A DNA stretch of 64,000 bases from Tenodera sinensis. Its lineage: Eukaryota > Arthropoda > Insecta > Mantodea > Mantidae. The stretch spans positions 67,868,287 through 67,932,286 of the forward strand of contig CM060965.1 in the NCBI GenBank assembly GCA_030765045.1, read 5' to 3'. Below the pieces are notes generated by a model. The model was not told where the DNA came from, made no database searches, and saw only the letters and a list, made by a program, of their open reading frames with translations. Shown here in pieces: positions 40,892 through 49,485 of the stretch (the stretch's first letter is position 1; the number at the start of each line of letters is the position of its first letter). Made by a program: the position numbers and the translations under genes.

Positions 40892-40909
40892 TGGCGACCC
40901 AACGTGTGG
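40892..40909 (+). promoter_or_regulatory. Primer binding site (tRNA-Lys-like)
   Basis: TGGCGACCCAACGTGTGG starts two bases after the LTR. It resembles the tRNA-Lys1,2 type (TGGCG-CCCAACGTGGGG) with an extra A after TGGCG and a T in place of a G. Much of it is repeated about 76 bp downstream. Confidence 0.55.
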
Positions 40910-41048
40910 CGTCGAAAGAATAGACCAACCCCAAGACGACCAAGCCAGCATAGAACCAGCAAACAAGAAGGTGACCCAACGTGTGGCGTCGAGAAAATAG
41001 ACCAACTCCAAGACGACCAAGCCAGCATCGAGCCAGCAGACAAGAAGG
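40897..41048 (+). repeat. Tandem duplication (~76 bp) in the leader
   Basis: The block starting GACCCAACGTGTGGCGTCGA and ending GCAAACAAGAAGGT recurs immediately, with small changes (CAGACAAGAAGGT). It includes part of the primer-site sequence. Confidence 0.8.
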
Positions 41049-41182
41049 TGCCCAGCGTGTCAACATCTGTGAAACGTGTAGTGAACAAGTTTAAGTGCAG
41101 TTAAAAAAAAAAAAAAAAATAGTGAAACAGTGAAAATTATTAAATATTGGTGAGTAGAAAAACACATGTAAATAGCTTAGAA

Positions 41183-43111
41183 ATGGAAGACAGTGATAGC
41201 GATTTTCTAGGTTTTGAGAGTCCGGAAATTGAGAAAAGTGTAGTTAGGATGGAAGAATATAATCAGAATGTAATTGGTAGCAGAATATGCCAAGAAGTAG
41301 ATGATCAGGACGTTAGAGAAACACCTAGAGGTAATTCAGAAGTGTTTAGTAGTAATTCAGAAAGGCCAGCAATTATGTCAGAAATAGAGAATATGTTTCA
41401 AAAGATAATGGAAAAGATGAGTAAGATAGATGAAACTAGTATAGAGTTAGGACAGAAATTAGAGAAGGGACAACAGGAAGTGGGAATGCAATTGGAGAAT
41501 CAGAAGAGAGCTTTCGAAACCTTTAGGGAAGAAGTTAGGGAGGAAATTAATAAAGTCAGTAGTGAAGTAAAAGAAAATAGAGAACAGGTTAAGGGAGAAT
41601 TAGAGACAATACGTCAAGAAGTAAAGAATTCTGAAAAGAAATTAGGTCAACAAGTGAGTGAAAAATTAGATAAAGAAAGGGAAAGAGTAATATATAGATT
41701 AGACAAACAAAGGGAAGAGGTAGTACAAAGGTTAGATAAAGACAGGGAAGAAATTAGAGAAGAGTTACAGGGGTGTAAAGTTAGAATGGAAAGATCTGAT
41801 GTAGAAAGTGAAAGGCAGGCTAGAAATTTGGAGGATGTTACAGACCAAATAAAAGGGGTAGTAACAGAAATTACTCAGGTAAAAGAGGCCTTAGAAAATT
41901 TGAAATTAAATGAAAATGCAAGTAATCACAACAATCTTAGTAATGAAGTTGCAAGAAACGAGGCAATACCAGGTGTATCAGCTGACATTTCGATGCAAAA
42001 TAGAGGTAACAGTAATTCTCATTCTGATCTCAGAAATAGTGCAGGGACAGGTGACAATTCAAATTTACATTGGCCTAACCATGTCTTAAATGAAATGACA
42101 CCTCCAGTTTTTGAAAATGAAGATTCAGATGATCCTAAAGCCTTTTTAGAAGGGTTACAAGAGTACTTCACGGTGAAACGTATACCAGAGGAGTACAAGA
42201 TGGTGATAGTAAGAAAATGCCTAAAGGGTAATGCTGCCAATTGGCTAGGCCTTTCTATGGGTAACAATAATGATTACAGGACCTTTAGAAACATCTTTTT
42301 AACCAGATATTGGGGAGCTAGTAGGCAGGCTAATATTAGAGTTGAATTAAGCAATGGAAAGTTTAATCCTAGATCGGAGGAATCGATGGTCAACTATTTT
42401 ATGAGAATAGCGAGAAAATCGAAGATGTTGGATCCTCCCTTAGATGAAAAAGATCTAATAAATATAGTTACTCCACATTTTCCGGAAACGCTTCAACACT
42501 ACCTAATCATAGCCCGACCCGATAGCATTGCAGCTATGATCGAATTATTATCAGCCTTAGAAGTCAATAAGCCAAAACACGCATTTGGAAATAAATATGA
42601 AGAAAAAGAAACTGTAAATTCTTTCGGGCAAGGGGCACAGTATTATCAGAATAGAAGTGAGATTAGGGAAAGATATAAAGGACCAGTACCAAGGATGGAA
42701 TCATTCCGGTGGGAAAATCAAGGTAGATATAACCAGGAAGGGCATCACGAAAATAGAAATGGTAATCTAAGGGGAAGAAATATAAGGGTGAATTATATGA
42801 ATACAAATAGATTTGATCGAGGTAGACGGGGTCGTTATTTTGGACATAGTAGAAATTCAAATGATGGGTATTGGACAAACAGAGATAATGAGTTTAGACC
42901 GAGGTCACCAAGACTGGGAGAAAGATGTTATAATGGACGAGATTCCCCCGAAAATGCTGAAATGGTTGAGGCCATTAACACGGTCAAAAACATGGTAGGA
43001 AGTAACCCCGATTTAATGCAGGAAAACAGAAGTAACAATTCGGGAAATAGTACAGGAGCAATACCTAAAAATCAGGGAAACGCCAGACCCGGTCAAACGC
43101 GCCTTCAGTGA
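41183..43111 (+). CDS. Gag polyprotein of the Gypsy-type element
   Basis: 643 residues from the first in-frame ATG (MEDSDSDFLGFESPE). Acidic N-terminus; long coiled coil at about 60-240, rich in Glu/Lys/Arg (EEVREEINKVSSEVKEN). Capsid-like Retrotrans_gag region at about 306-456: DPKAFLEGLQEYFTVKRIPE, CLKGNAANWLGLS, MVNYFMRIARKSKML. Basic Arg/Asn-rich nucleocapsid at about 530-585 (NTNRFDRGRRGRYFGHSR) in place of a CCHC zinc knuckle, which is absent. Fully open, unlike every other retroelement ORF here. The stop TGA 43109-43111 is overlapped by pol in the -1 frame. Confidence 0.85.
   Translation: MEDSDSDFLGFESPEIEKSVVRMEEYNQNVIGSRICQEVDDQDVRETPRGNSEVFSSNSERPAIMSEIENMFQKIMEKMSKIDETSIELGQKLEKGQQEVGMQLENQKRAFETFREEVREEINKVSSEVKENREQVKGELETIRQEVKNSEKKLGQQVSEKLDKERERVIYRLDKQREEVVQRLDKDREEIREELQGCKVRMERSDVESERQARNLEDVTDQIKGVVTEITQVKEALENLKLNENASNHNNLSNEVARNEAIPGVSADISMQNRGNSNSHSDLRNSAGTGDNSNLHWPNHVLNEMTPPVFENEDSDDPKAFLEGLQEYFTVKRIPEEYKMVIVRKCLKGNAANWLGLSMGNNNDYRTFRNIFLTRYWGASRQANIRVELSNGKFNPRSEESMVNYFMRIARKSKMLDPPLDEKDLINIVTPHFPETLQHYLIIARPDSIAAMIELLSALEVNKPKHAFGNKYEEKETVNSFGQGAQYYQNRSEIRERYKGPVPRMESFRWENQGRYNQEGHHENRNGNLRGRNIRVNYMNTNRFDRGRRGRYFGHSRNSNDGYWTNRDNEFRPRSPRLGERCYNGRDSPENAEMVEAINTVKNMVGSNPDLMQENRSNNSGNSTGAIPKNQGNARPGQTRLQ
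43075..43081 (+). promoter_or_regulatory. Programmed -1 frameshift site GGGAAAC
   Basis: The heptamer G GGA AAC sits in the gag frame 28 bases before the gag stop and fits XXXYYYZ. After a -1 slip the reading frame from 43081 is open into pol. Downstream CCAG (43083) and CTGG (about 43115) could pair to form a stimulatory stem, but I have not folded it. Confidence 0.7.
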
Positions 43112-44766
43112 GAACTGGGTATCCTAGTAATGATTGTGATAAGTACTCGGAAATAAATAGTCCTAGAAGGCAAATGATGATACAAAAGAAAAGAGAATGG
43201 AAAAATAGAATTGATGAAAACGAAAAAGTAGGAGATCCACCTAAAATCAAAATTGGAGTAAATGGAAAACAATACAATGCAATTATAGATACGGGATCAA
43301 ATAGCACAGTATGCTCACAAAATTTTTATGATAATTTACAAAGTAGTGGTTTTAAAGTAATGTCTTTACCAGTTAATGGGATATATTGCTCGCTAGCTGT
43401 GGGAAAACGAAAAGAGAGAGTAAAATTTCAAGCAATGATAAATATTGAAATAAATGGGAGAATACTAGGAATTTTATTTCTGATTGTAGGAAGACTTGTG
43501 ACAGATATTATAATAAGTTGTGATTGTCTTTATGCCTGGGAAGCTGTGGTGAATTTTAAAAACATGATTCTAGAAATGAAAGTTGAAGATGAGACCATTA
43601 TAGTGCCATTTGTGGAAGATAGTAGTTCAGAAACTATTGTAAGAGAAAAAGAGGAAGAAGAAATCCAAGGGGATACATTCTTTGTAGAATATGTTAAAGT
43701 AGGAGCTATGGAATTAACTGAAGTAAATGTCAAAGAGTACAGTGTCGATAATAAAGAAAATGTAGAATGGGATAAAAATGATTTCATAGACAATTTGAGG
43801 TTTTCTGACGCAACTAGGTACTATGATAGGGAGAGTAGTGAAGACTTAGAAGAATTGTTGAGGGAAAAAGTAACTCAGGCTGATCAACTAAATGAACAAC
43901 AGAGGGATAAACTGTTTGAAATATTAATCCGAAATAAAGAAGTATTCTCTGAGAAACCTGGTAAATGTAATATTTATACTCATTCGTTTGAGATGATACC
44001 CATCAAACCTTTTACACATAAAGCGAGAGCTATCCCTAGTACAATAAGAGAAGAGGTAGATGCAGTTATAAAGTCAATGTTAGAAGATGAGGTTATTGAG
44101 ATTTCGAATTCAGAATTTGTGAATCCCCTATGTATTGTAAATAAGGCCAATGGAAAGATTAGGGTGACATTAGACGCGAGAAAACTAAATTATTGTTCCT
44201 CATACTTTCCATCAGGGAATCCAACAGAACATGTCCTCCGAGATATAGGAATTTATTTACGTGTACTTACACATCATAATCACAAGGATTGGGTGAAATA
44301 TTGTCCATTGATAGAAAAGATTATCAATCACACCATTAATGTAACTACTGGGTTTGCACCAATAAAATTAATGTTAGGAATTGAACCAGAACCAATATTG
44401 ATTGGGGTACCAAAAACACTGAAAATTAATGACATTCAGTTAAGTGAAGAAGAAAGAGCGAAAATTGCTTTTGAACGAATCAAGAAAAAGGCAGAGAAGC
44501 GAAAATTAAAAAAAAAGAGTAGAAAACATAAATGGGAACCTAAGATAGGCGATTGGGTACTAGTTAAAGACCATAAGTTATCAAGTGCCTTGCGAGGTAG
44601 GAACAAAAGGATGGAATTGTTATATAAAGGTCCTGCAGAAATTATATCAAAATTTGGTTATCATACCTATGAATTAAAAGATGTTAAAAATGAAAAATGT
44701 CTGGGAAGATGGCATAAACAACTCCTTCGACCATACAAGAAACCGTGTGGTACCTTGGAACCTTGA
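43081..44766 (+). CDS. Truncated Pol: protease, RT fingers, integrase C-terminus
   Basis: Expressed only by the -1 frameshift; no ATG opens it. Counting from 43108: aspartic protease at about 45-160 with the active site IIDTGSNS (D61). RT fingers at about 279-361 (HSFEMIPIKPFTHKARAIPS, EDEVIEISNSEFVNPLCIV, RVTLDARKLNY). At about 44190-44215 the frame passes without a break into the integrase C-terminus (NPTEHVLRDIGIYLRVLTHH, TTGFAPIKLMLGIEPEP, WEPKIGDWVLVKDHKL). The YxDD palm, RNase H and the DDE integrase core are missing. The frame is open to TGA 44764-44766. Confidence 0.85.
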   Translation, partial: RQTRSNAPSVRTGYPSNDCDKYSEINSPRRQMMIQKKREWKNRIDENEKVGDPPKIKIGVNGKQYNAIIDTGSNSTVCSQNFYDNLQSSGFKVMSLPVNGIYCSLAVGKRKERVKFQAMINIEINGRILGILFLIVGRLVTDIIISCDCLYAWEAVVNFKNMILEMKVEDETIIVPFVEDSSSETIVREKEEEEIQGDTFFVEYVKVGAMELTEVNVKEYSVDNKENVEWDKNDFIDNLRFSDATRYYDRESSEDLEELLREKVTQADQLNEQQRDKLFEILIRNKEVFSEKPGKCNIYTHSFEMIPIKPFTHKARAIPSTIREEVDAVIKSMLEDEVIEISNSEFVNPLCIVNKANGKIRVTLDARKLNYCSSYFPSGNPTEHVLRDIGIYLRVLTHHNHKDWVKYCPLIEKIINHTINVTTGFAPIKLMLGIEPEPILIGVPKTLKINDIQLSEEERAKIAFERIKKKAEKRKLKKKSRKHKWEPKIGDWVLVKDHKLSSALRGRNKRMELLYKGPAEIISKFGYHTYELKDVKNEKCLGRWHKQLLRPYKKPCGTLEP

Positions 44767-45550
44767 TTTCATGTAAAAAAAAAAAAAAAAAAAAAAATTC
44801 GAAGTGTCATTTGTATATTGGCGCCCAATCAGCTTTGAGATAAAATGTAAATGTTAGCTTACTTGAAAATCATATATTGGTCAGGTACTTACATATTCAT
44901 GAAAAATGCAGAATGTGAATTGCTATATACTACAAAGAGCTTAAAAATATATTGTATAGAGCTCACAATAACAGCTTCAAAAAGATTGTTAAAATGTTCA
45001 TCTCCGCATAGAGAGAAAACAGAATATTTACTTTGTAAACATTTGTTAAAATATTTAGATGTATAGATAGTTATCACAGCAAGACAAAGAAAGAACTTGT
45101 CTGAAGAGTGTAATGGATTTATATAAATATATGTACATTTTAGTGCTTAAAGGATCTAGTACAGATATGTGTTACAATAACAAAAGTGAAAATTCACAGT
45201 GCAAGTGATAGTGAGAGCGAAGTGAGCAAACATGAACTAAAAGAAGGAAGTATAAAGAAAGACTCTTGAAATTTAACCTTTATATAAAAGCTTCACAGAA
45301 GAAACCATAACATATTGTAATTAGTATTTAAGGATTAATGTTTAGTCAAGTGTACAATTGTTTGTCATGTTAAAAAAATTAATGAGAAGATATGTTAATA
45401 ACCAATTTCAAAACAGTGTAATTGAAAATTGTATATAATGGGAGTGTTGCCGATTATTCAAAATACAGGAGTAATTTTTAATTTTTCTTTCGGGCAAGAC
45501 ATTTACATTATTTTATTATGAAATAATAAAATAACATAAATGGGGGCATT
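44767..45550 (+). other. 3' untranslated region of the Gypsy-type element
   Basis: 784 bp without a convincing env or other ORF, with a long A run at 44776-44796. The last bases before the LTR (TGGGGGCATT, 45541-45550) are the likely polypurine primer. Confidence 0.6.
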
Positions 45551-46324
45551 TGATACCGAAATTTAGATTTCCAATCGAATGGGCTTGATAAAGACACGTT
45601 TTAATTTAATTGCCGGATGTGAGATTTGCGATAAGTGTTGAGTAATAACATACATAGATAATAGAGCAGGAAGTGTTGTAAGGTGAGCAAGATATGAGTA
45701 AATAATAGTCGTTAAATTTGTAGGATAAACACATTATTGGTTTGAAATTAACGAGTCATGACGTCATACTACATAGTTTAAATACACGTTTGAAAGTCAA
45801 GTCTACCAACCTTAAAAGTCGCGCGATATATTTAATAAAATATAAAGTAAACATCGTTCAATCCTAAAAAGGTAATTATATGTTCGAAATTCATAAAAGA
45901 ACATGTTATAATAGAAAGGGACATTTCTAAATTGCGGGAAAAGGAAATAGCATTTTGGATACGAGGCTTTCTTGGATGACGTCATGACATTCAAAATTGA
46001 AGTGAACGGTTTTCCTAGCGTGGGTAAGCCAGAAAGCGTCTGGTCACTACCCAGACCAGCACCGCACGTTGTGGAGTGCAGACGTGAGTGCGATTCTTCT
46101 GCGTGTAGCAGATCGGCATAGCTCCCGCAAGTATCTCAGATGCAATAAATAGTATGCAAAGGTTTTCTTGGGTTGTCTATCACACACCTACGCAGACCCG
46201 AGATAAAATAAAGAGATCTCAAGCTGAGCTAGCGGGAAAGAACCAAATCAACGGGCGACCACGAGACCAACAACATTTAAGCATCAATGGCGACACGAGA
46301 AGCGAGCAACGACTTCCCGCCACA
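45551..46324 (+). repeat. 3' LTR of the Gypsy-type element
   Basis: 774 bp, virtually identical to 40116-40889. CRE palindromes at 45759-45766 and 45977-45984; AATAAA at 46144-46149. Confidence 0.9.
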
Positions 46325-46328
46325 ATTA

Positions 46329-47370
46329 GATGATGTCTATATTCATGTTGTCTTTTCAGTAAAGCTTTAGCCATGATCTCACCAAGGTCTATCGAGAGCT
46401 ATATGAAGTAGCAAAAGAATGGAATGTCAGTCTGTTATGGCACTATTATGCAATGTTAGTTACTGACTTTAGAAGAAAATGCTCAGGATATTTTTCTATT
46501 GGTATTGTGATATTAACGCAGGATCTGGAAGGAAATTTTTGTGCTTAATTTATTTTACGATCTATGAAACTTTATCCATGTTCAGTGCAACAGACTGACA
46601 CTGATATACAGTATGTATAAAAGTAGACAGAATACCTATTTAGAAATGCTTATATTTTGAAGTACTTATCATTGTGTATCAAGGAAGACCCGATGTCTGA
46701 TTTAAGAAAAAGATCTGATGTAAATTCCAACATTTACCTTGTAAAATTTGTGTGTAAAATATAGAAACTTTGAAGTGTTTTTCTTTTGTTTTGCATTACC
46801 AAGATCTTCAGCGTTAGATTACTCGATTCTTTGCTATTTGTGAGTATTTTATTATTGAATAAGGTGCCTCAGAGTATGAGGAATCATACCTTATATAAAA
46901 TATTGAAATATTTAATTAAAATTTTACCCCTTGATATGACATTTCTGTGGAATTGCTCTATTGTAAAAATAGACCAGTTTCAAGTAAGGTGTTCAGGAGA
47001 ATTTTGTGGAAAGTAAAAAGGAAATGGAATTGGAAAGATGAAAAAAGATGAAAGTATTATGTGAAAAAGAAAAAAAAATGAGGGAGTTTTTGAATTTAAG
47101 AAGTTGAAAAATGTAATCAAGTATTTTATGTATGCAGTCTAGGGAACAAGTGGGCAGTGTCACTCCTATTAGATCCCTGAGTGTAAATAACTTAGCACAA
47201 ATAAATACATTTAAAAAAAACTAAAAAAAATGAGAAATAAATGAATGAGTGAATATTTTATTTTAAGGTTAATGAGAATCATGGTTGATCAGATAACTTT
47301 TGTCTTTATTAATATTACAAGCACAGTTATACTGTGAGTGGTCCTTCATTGGCTATTTAACCTGGCAAGC
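46329..47370 (+). other. Intron sequence
   Basis: AT-rich. An ORF at 46786-47016 has no splice context. No repeat recognised. Confidence 0.4.
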
Positions 47371-47575
47371 ATTTCTTGTTTTCTACAAATTATAGCAAAT
47401 ATCTTAGAGATCATTAAGCTTCACTTATCTTAGTATTTGCTGAAAGATCTTGAAATTAAAAGCAAGAAAAGTACTAAGATAACTGAAGCTTATAATCTCT
47501 AAATTATTTGTTATAATTTGTTGAATTGTATTGCTTCATTGTTAATAACTTTAGTTTTTCATAATTTCTTGTTTT
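47371..47575 (-). mobile_element. Foldback short element, copy 3
   Basis: The element is 47383-47563, flanked by ATTTCTTGTTTT at 47371-47382 and 47564-47575. Same arms (CTTCACTTATCTTAGTA / TACTAAGATAACTGAAG) and the same conserved tail (TTGCTTCATTGTTAATAA) as copies 1 and 2. Confidence 0.8.
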
Positions 47576-47709
47576 TCTTACTTCATAATTTGTTCATGCT
47601 AGAGTTTTGAATACCTCAATGTTATTTTTATTTGCATTTAATAATTTCTTGCCTTACTATATATATCTTATAAAACTGTAATCTATACATATTTTTACTT
47701 TAAACCCAG

Positions 47710-47868
47710 CTGAGCTTGGAGACACAGCTGAGAAATCAAGCTCAGAAACACATGTACAGTTCACCATATGCTCAGTCCTTACCTACTACGTTCCATTCTC
47801 GGAGACAGATGAGCAAAGAGCAGAAACTTCATACATCTGAAATGAACCGTAACAAGCATGAGTCACAG
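47710..47868 (+). CDS. Exon 5 of the host coiled-coil-like gene
   Basis: 159 bp, phase 0 in and out, between TAAACCCAG and CAG|GTAATT. Encodes 53 residues: LSLETQLRNQAQKHMYSS, then PTTFHSRRQMSKEQKL and SEMNRNKHESQ. Polar, Gln/Lys/Arg-rich, helical start. No further exon found to the right edge, so the gene probably continues outside the window. Confidence 0.7.
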
Positions 47869-48124
47869 GTAATTAACATTGCTGTAGCTGCCTTTAATTT
47901 CTAAAAACAAAATGCTATAATATTAGATATCTGGAAAGTAAATAATTTTTTATTGGAAGTATAAAATTTGAAACATTTAAAATGTTAAACTTTCATAGTT
48001 TGCTTGTGCATCTTCCAGAGAGTTTCACACATTGCAAATTCCCATTTACTTGGATAAAATGAATTTATTTTTACTTTGAAGAAATATGAATAACTAAATA
48101 ATTATGTCCCTTCTTTATTTATAT
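47869..48124 (+). other. Intron sequence
   Basis: AT-rich; nothing recognised. Confidence 0.4.
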
Positions 48125-48715
48125 TTAGTAATGTTCTCTTAAACCATAAAAAGTTGCTGTTATTAGGCATTTTAGACTTTCACAACTGGTGTTGATCCAA
48201 CAAAATGTAGCTTTCGAGTTGGTAGGCTGTGGCCCAGTCAATGAATTATCATTGGATGTTTTGCCTGTAACTCTGTTGGGCATGTTCTTTTCTATTAAAA
48301 CTATTTTTATGCTTGTAAATCTCAATGGCTTCTCAGTACATTCAAAACTGAAGTCCTAGGTAACACAGCCTACTACCATACATGGCTGTACCAAGAAGTC
48401 ATTGAGATTTACAAGCATAAAAGCATTTTTAATAGAAATGAGGAAGTGACATAAACAAAGCCTGGATGTCGTTGCTAGATAATACAAAATCAAAAACCCT
48501 CATAAAACAGCCAGACAAATTGTGTTACAGTTTCCTCAGCCACACATGATCAAGAGACCAATAGGAAATGAAAGGTGGTCCCTCCCGCCTGAATATAGCT
48601 CAGGTGCTCCACCAAGTACGTTATAGTTGTAAACCAACCAGGAGTCACTTAGCTGAAGATGCCTGACAGAGTTCAAGGCTAAAAGTCAGATAATTCATTG
48701 ACCGGTCCATGGCCT
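48125..48715. mobile_element. Head-to-head pair of Penelope-like 3' ends (family 2)
   Basis: The right copy (about 48390-48715, plus) encodes YQEVIEIYKHKSIFNRNEE, the end of a GIY-YIG domain, then a 3' region ending CCATGGCCTACAAGCCC. The left copy (48125-about 48350, minus) encodes the same AIEIYKHK start and a diverged 3' region. The 3' terminus matches 61640-61675 read in reverse. Confidence 0.65.
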
Positions 48716-48920
48716 ACAAGCCCAAAAACTACATTATTTTGAATTGCTGTTATTATTTAAATTTTCTCAGATATTTTGTGTGGAGCTTTATACAGAGAAG
48801 AACCTTGGTTACCTTCCATTTAATAGTATATAAATCAGGGACAAGAATACATTTTTTTTCCAGTTTTATTATATTTTGTGTAGTTTTAGTGTTCTTATGA
48901 TCTTTTATAATGCTAAGTTA

Positions 48921-49113
48921 CCAACGACAGGTGTGGTCCTCCAGACATTCTGGTGGTTGTGAGAGAGCGATGTGACCGCCAAAACGTAAAAATATGGTGC
49001 TCTCTAAAAAGCGGTTACTATTACTGTTATTGCTCTCTTCAATATCATCAGTGAAAAATATTGGAGAGCAAGAGGATTAATGACTTCATTGTCAGAAATC
49101 CAGCATTAATTAA
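48921..49113 (+). mobile_element. 0.5-kb retroposon, 5'-truncated copy
   Basis: Contains only the last ~190 bp of the family, from CGACAGGTGTGGTCCTCC to the LINE-shared tail (AGAAATCCAGCATTAATTAA). 5' truncation is typical of target-primed insertion. Confidence 0.75.
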
Positions 49114-49259
49114 TTAAAAAAAATAATGCTAAGTTATTAAATCACACAACACAAATCACACGTTTGAAAGTTCATCATATACAACTTGCAACATCATTCT
49201 GCAAGGAGATATGGACTTATAAAGATGTGATCATTACAAAACCTAAATTAAAACATTAA

Positions 49260-49485
49260 AAAAGAGTACTGACTTACAAAATAGACTTTTGAAACAAATT
49301 AAGAAAATGAGTAAAACAATCTAAATTGGAATACTTAAAATATATAATTGATCTATTTAATACTGACATTGAAAATATTAATAAACTACCACATAAAAAA
49401 GATACCACTTTAGATCACATTAACTTAATAAATAGCATTTCTAATGATGTTCCTTTCAAACAAATCTGAAGAAGAACTTTTAAAG
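49260..49485 (+). pseudogene. LINE fragment, left side of hAT insertion
   Basis: Reads KDTTLDHINLINSISNDVPF, then QISEEELLKV-like text just before the hAT; continues as KQKLNRKDGISTVLLKQHAI at 51672-51735. Linker/RT-N region of a jockey/CR1-like LINE; its later RT blocks may be represented at 60537-60880. Confidence 0.6.

Larger units (their letters stand above)
40112..46328 (+). mobile_element. Young Gypsy-type LTR retrotransposon lacking the pol core
   Basis: The element is 40116-46324 (6,209 bp), target duplication ATTA at 40112-40115 and 46325-46328. Two 774-bp LTRs differ at one position that I can see (CACGCG versus CGCGCG). Primer site, gag, -1 frameshift signal, protease and the integrase tail are present. 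The RT palm, RNase H and most of integrase are missing through an in-frame deletion. It cannot make its own enzymes, so it must have moved with help or been deleted after insertion. Confidence 0.9.

Noticed and set aside
44851..45066. Possible env or extra ORF after pol
   Set aside because: 71 residues without signal peptide or transmembrane pattern; AT-rich 3' UTR is the simpler reading.
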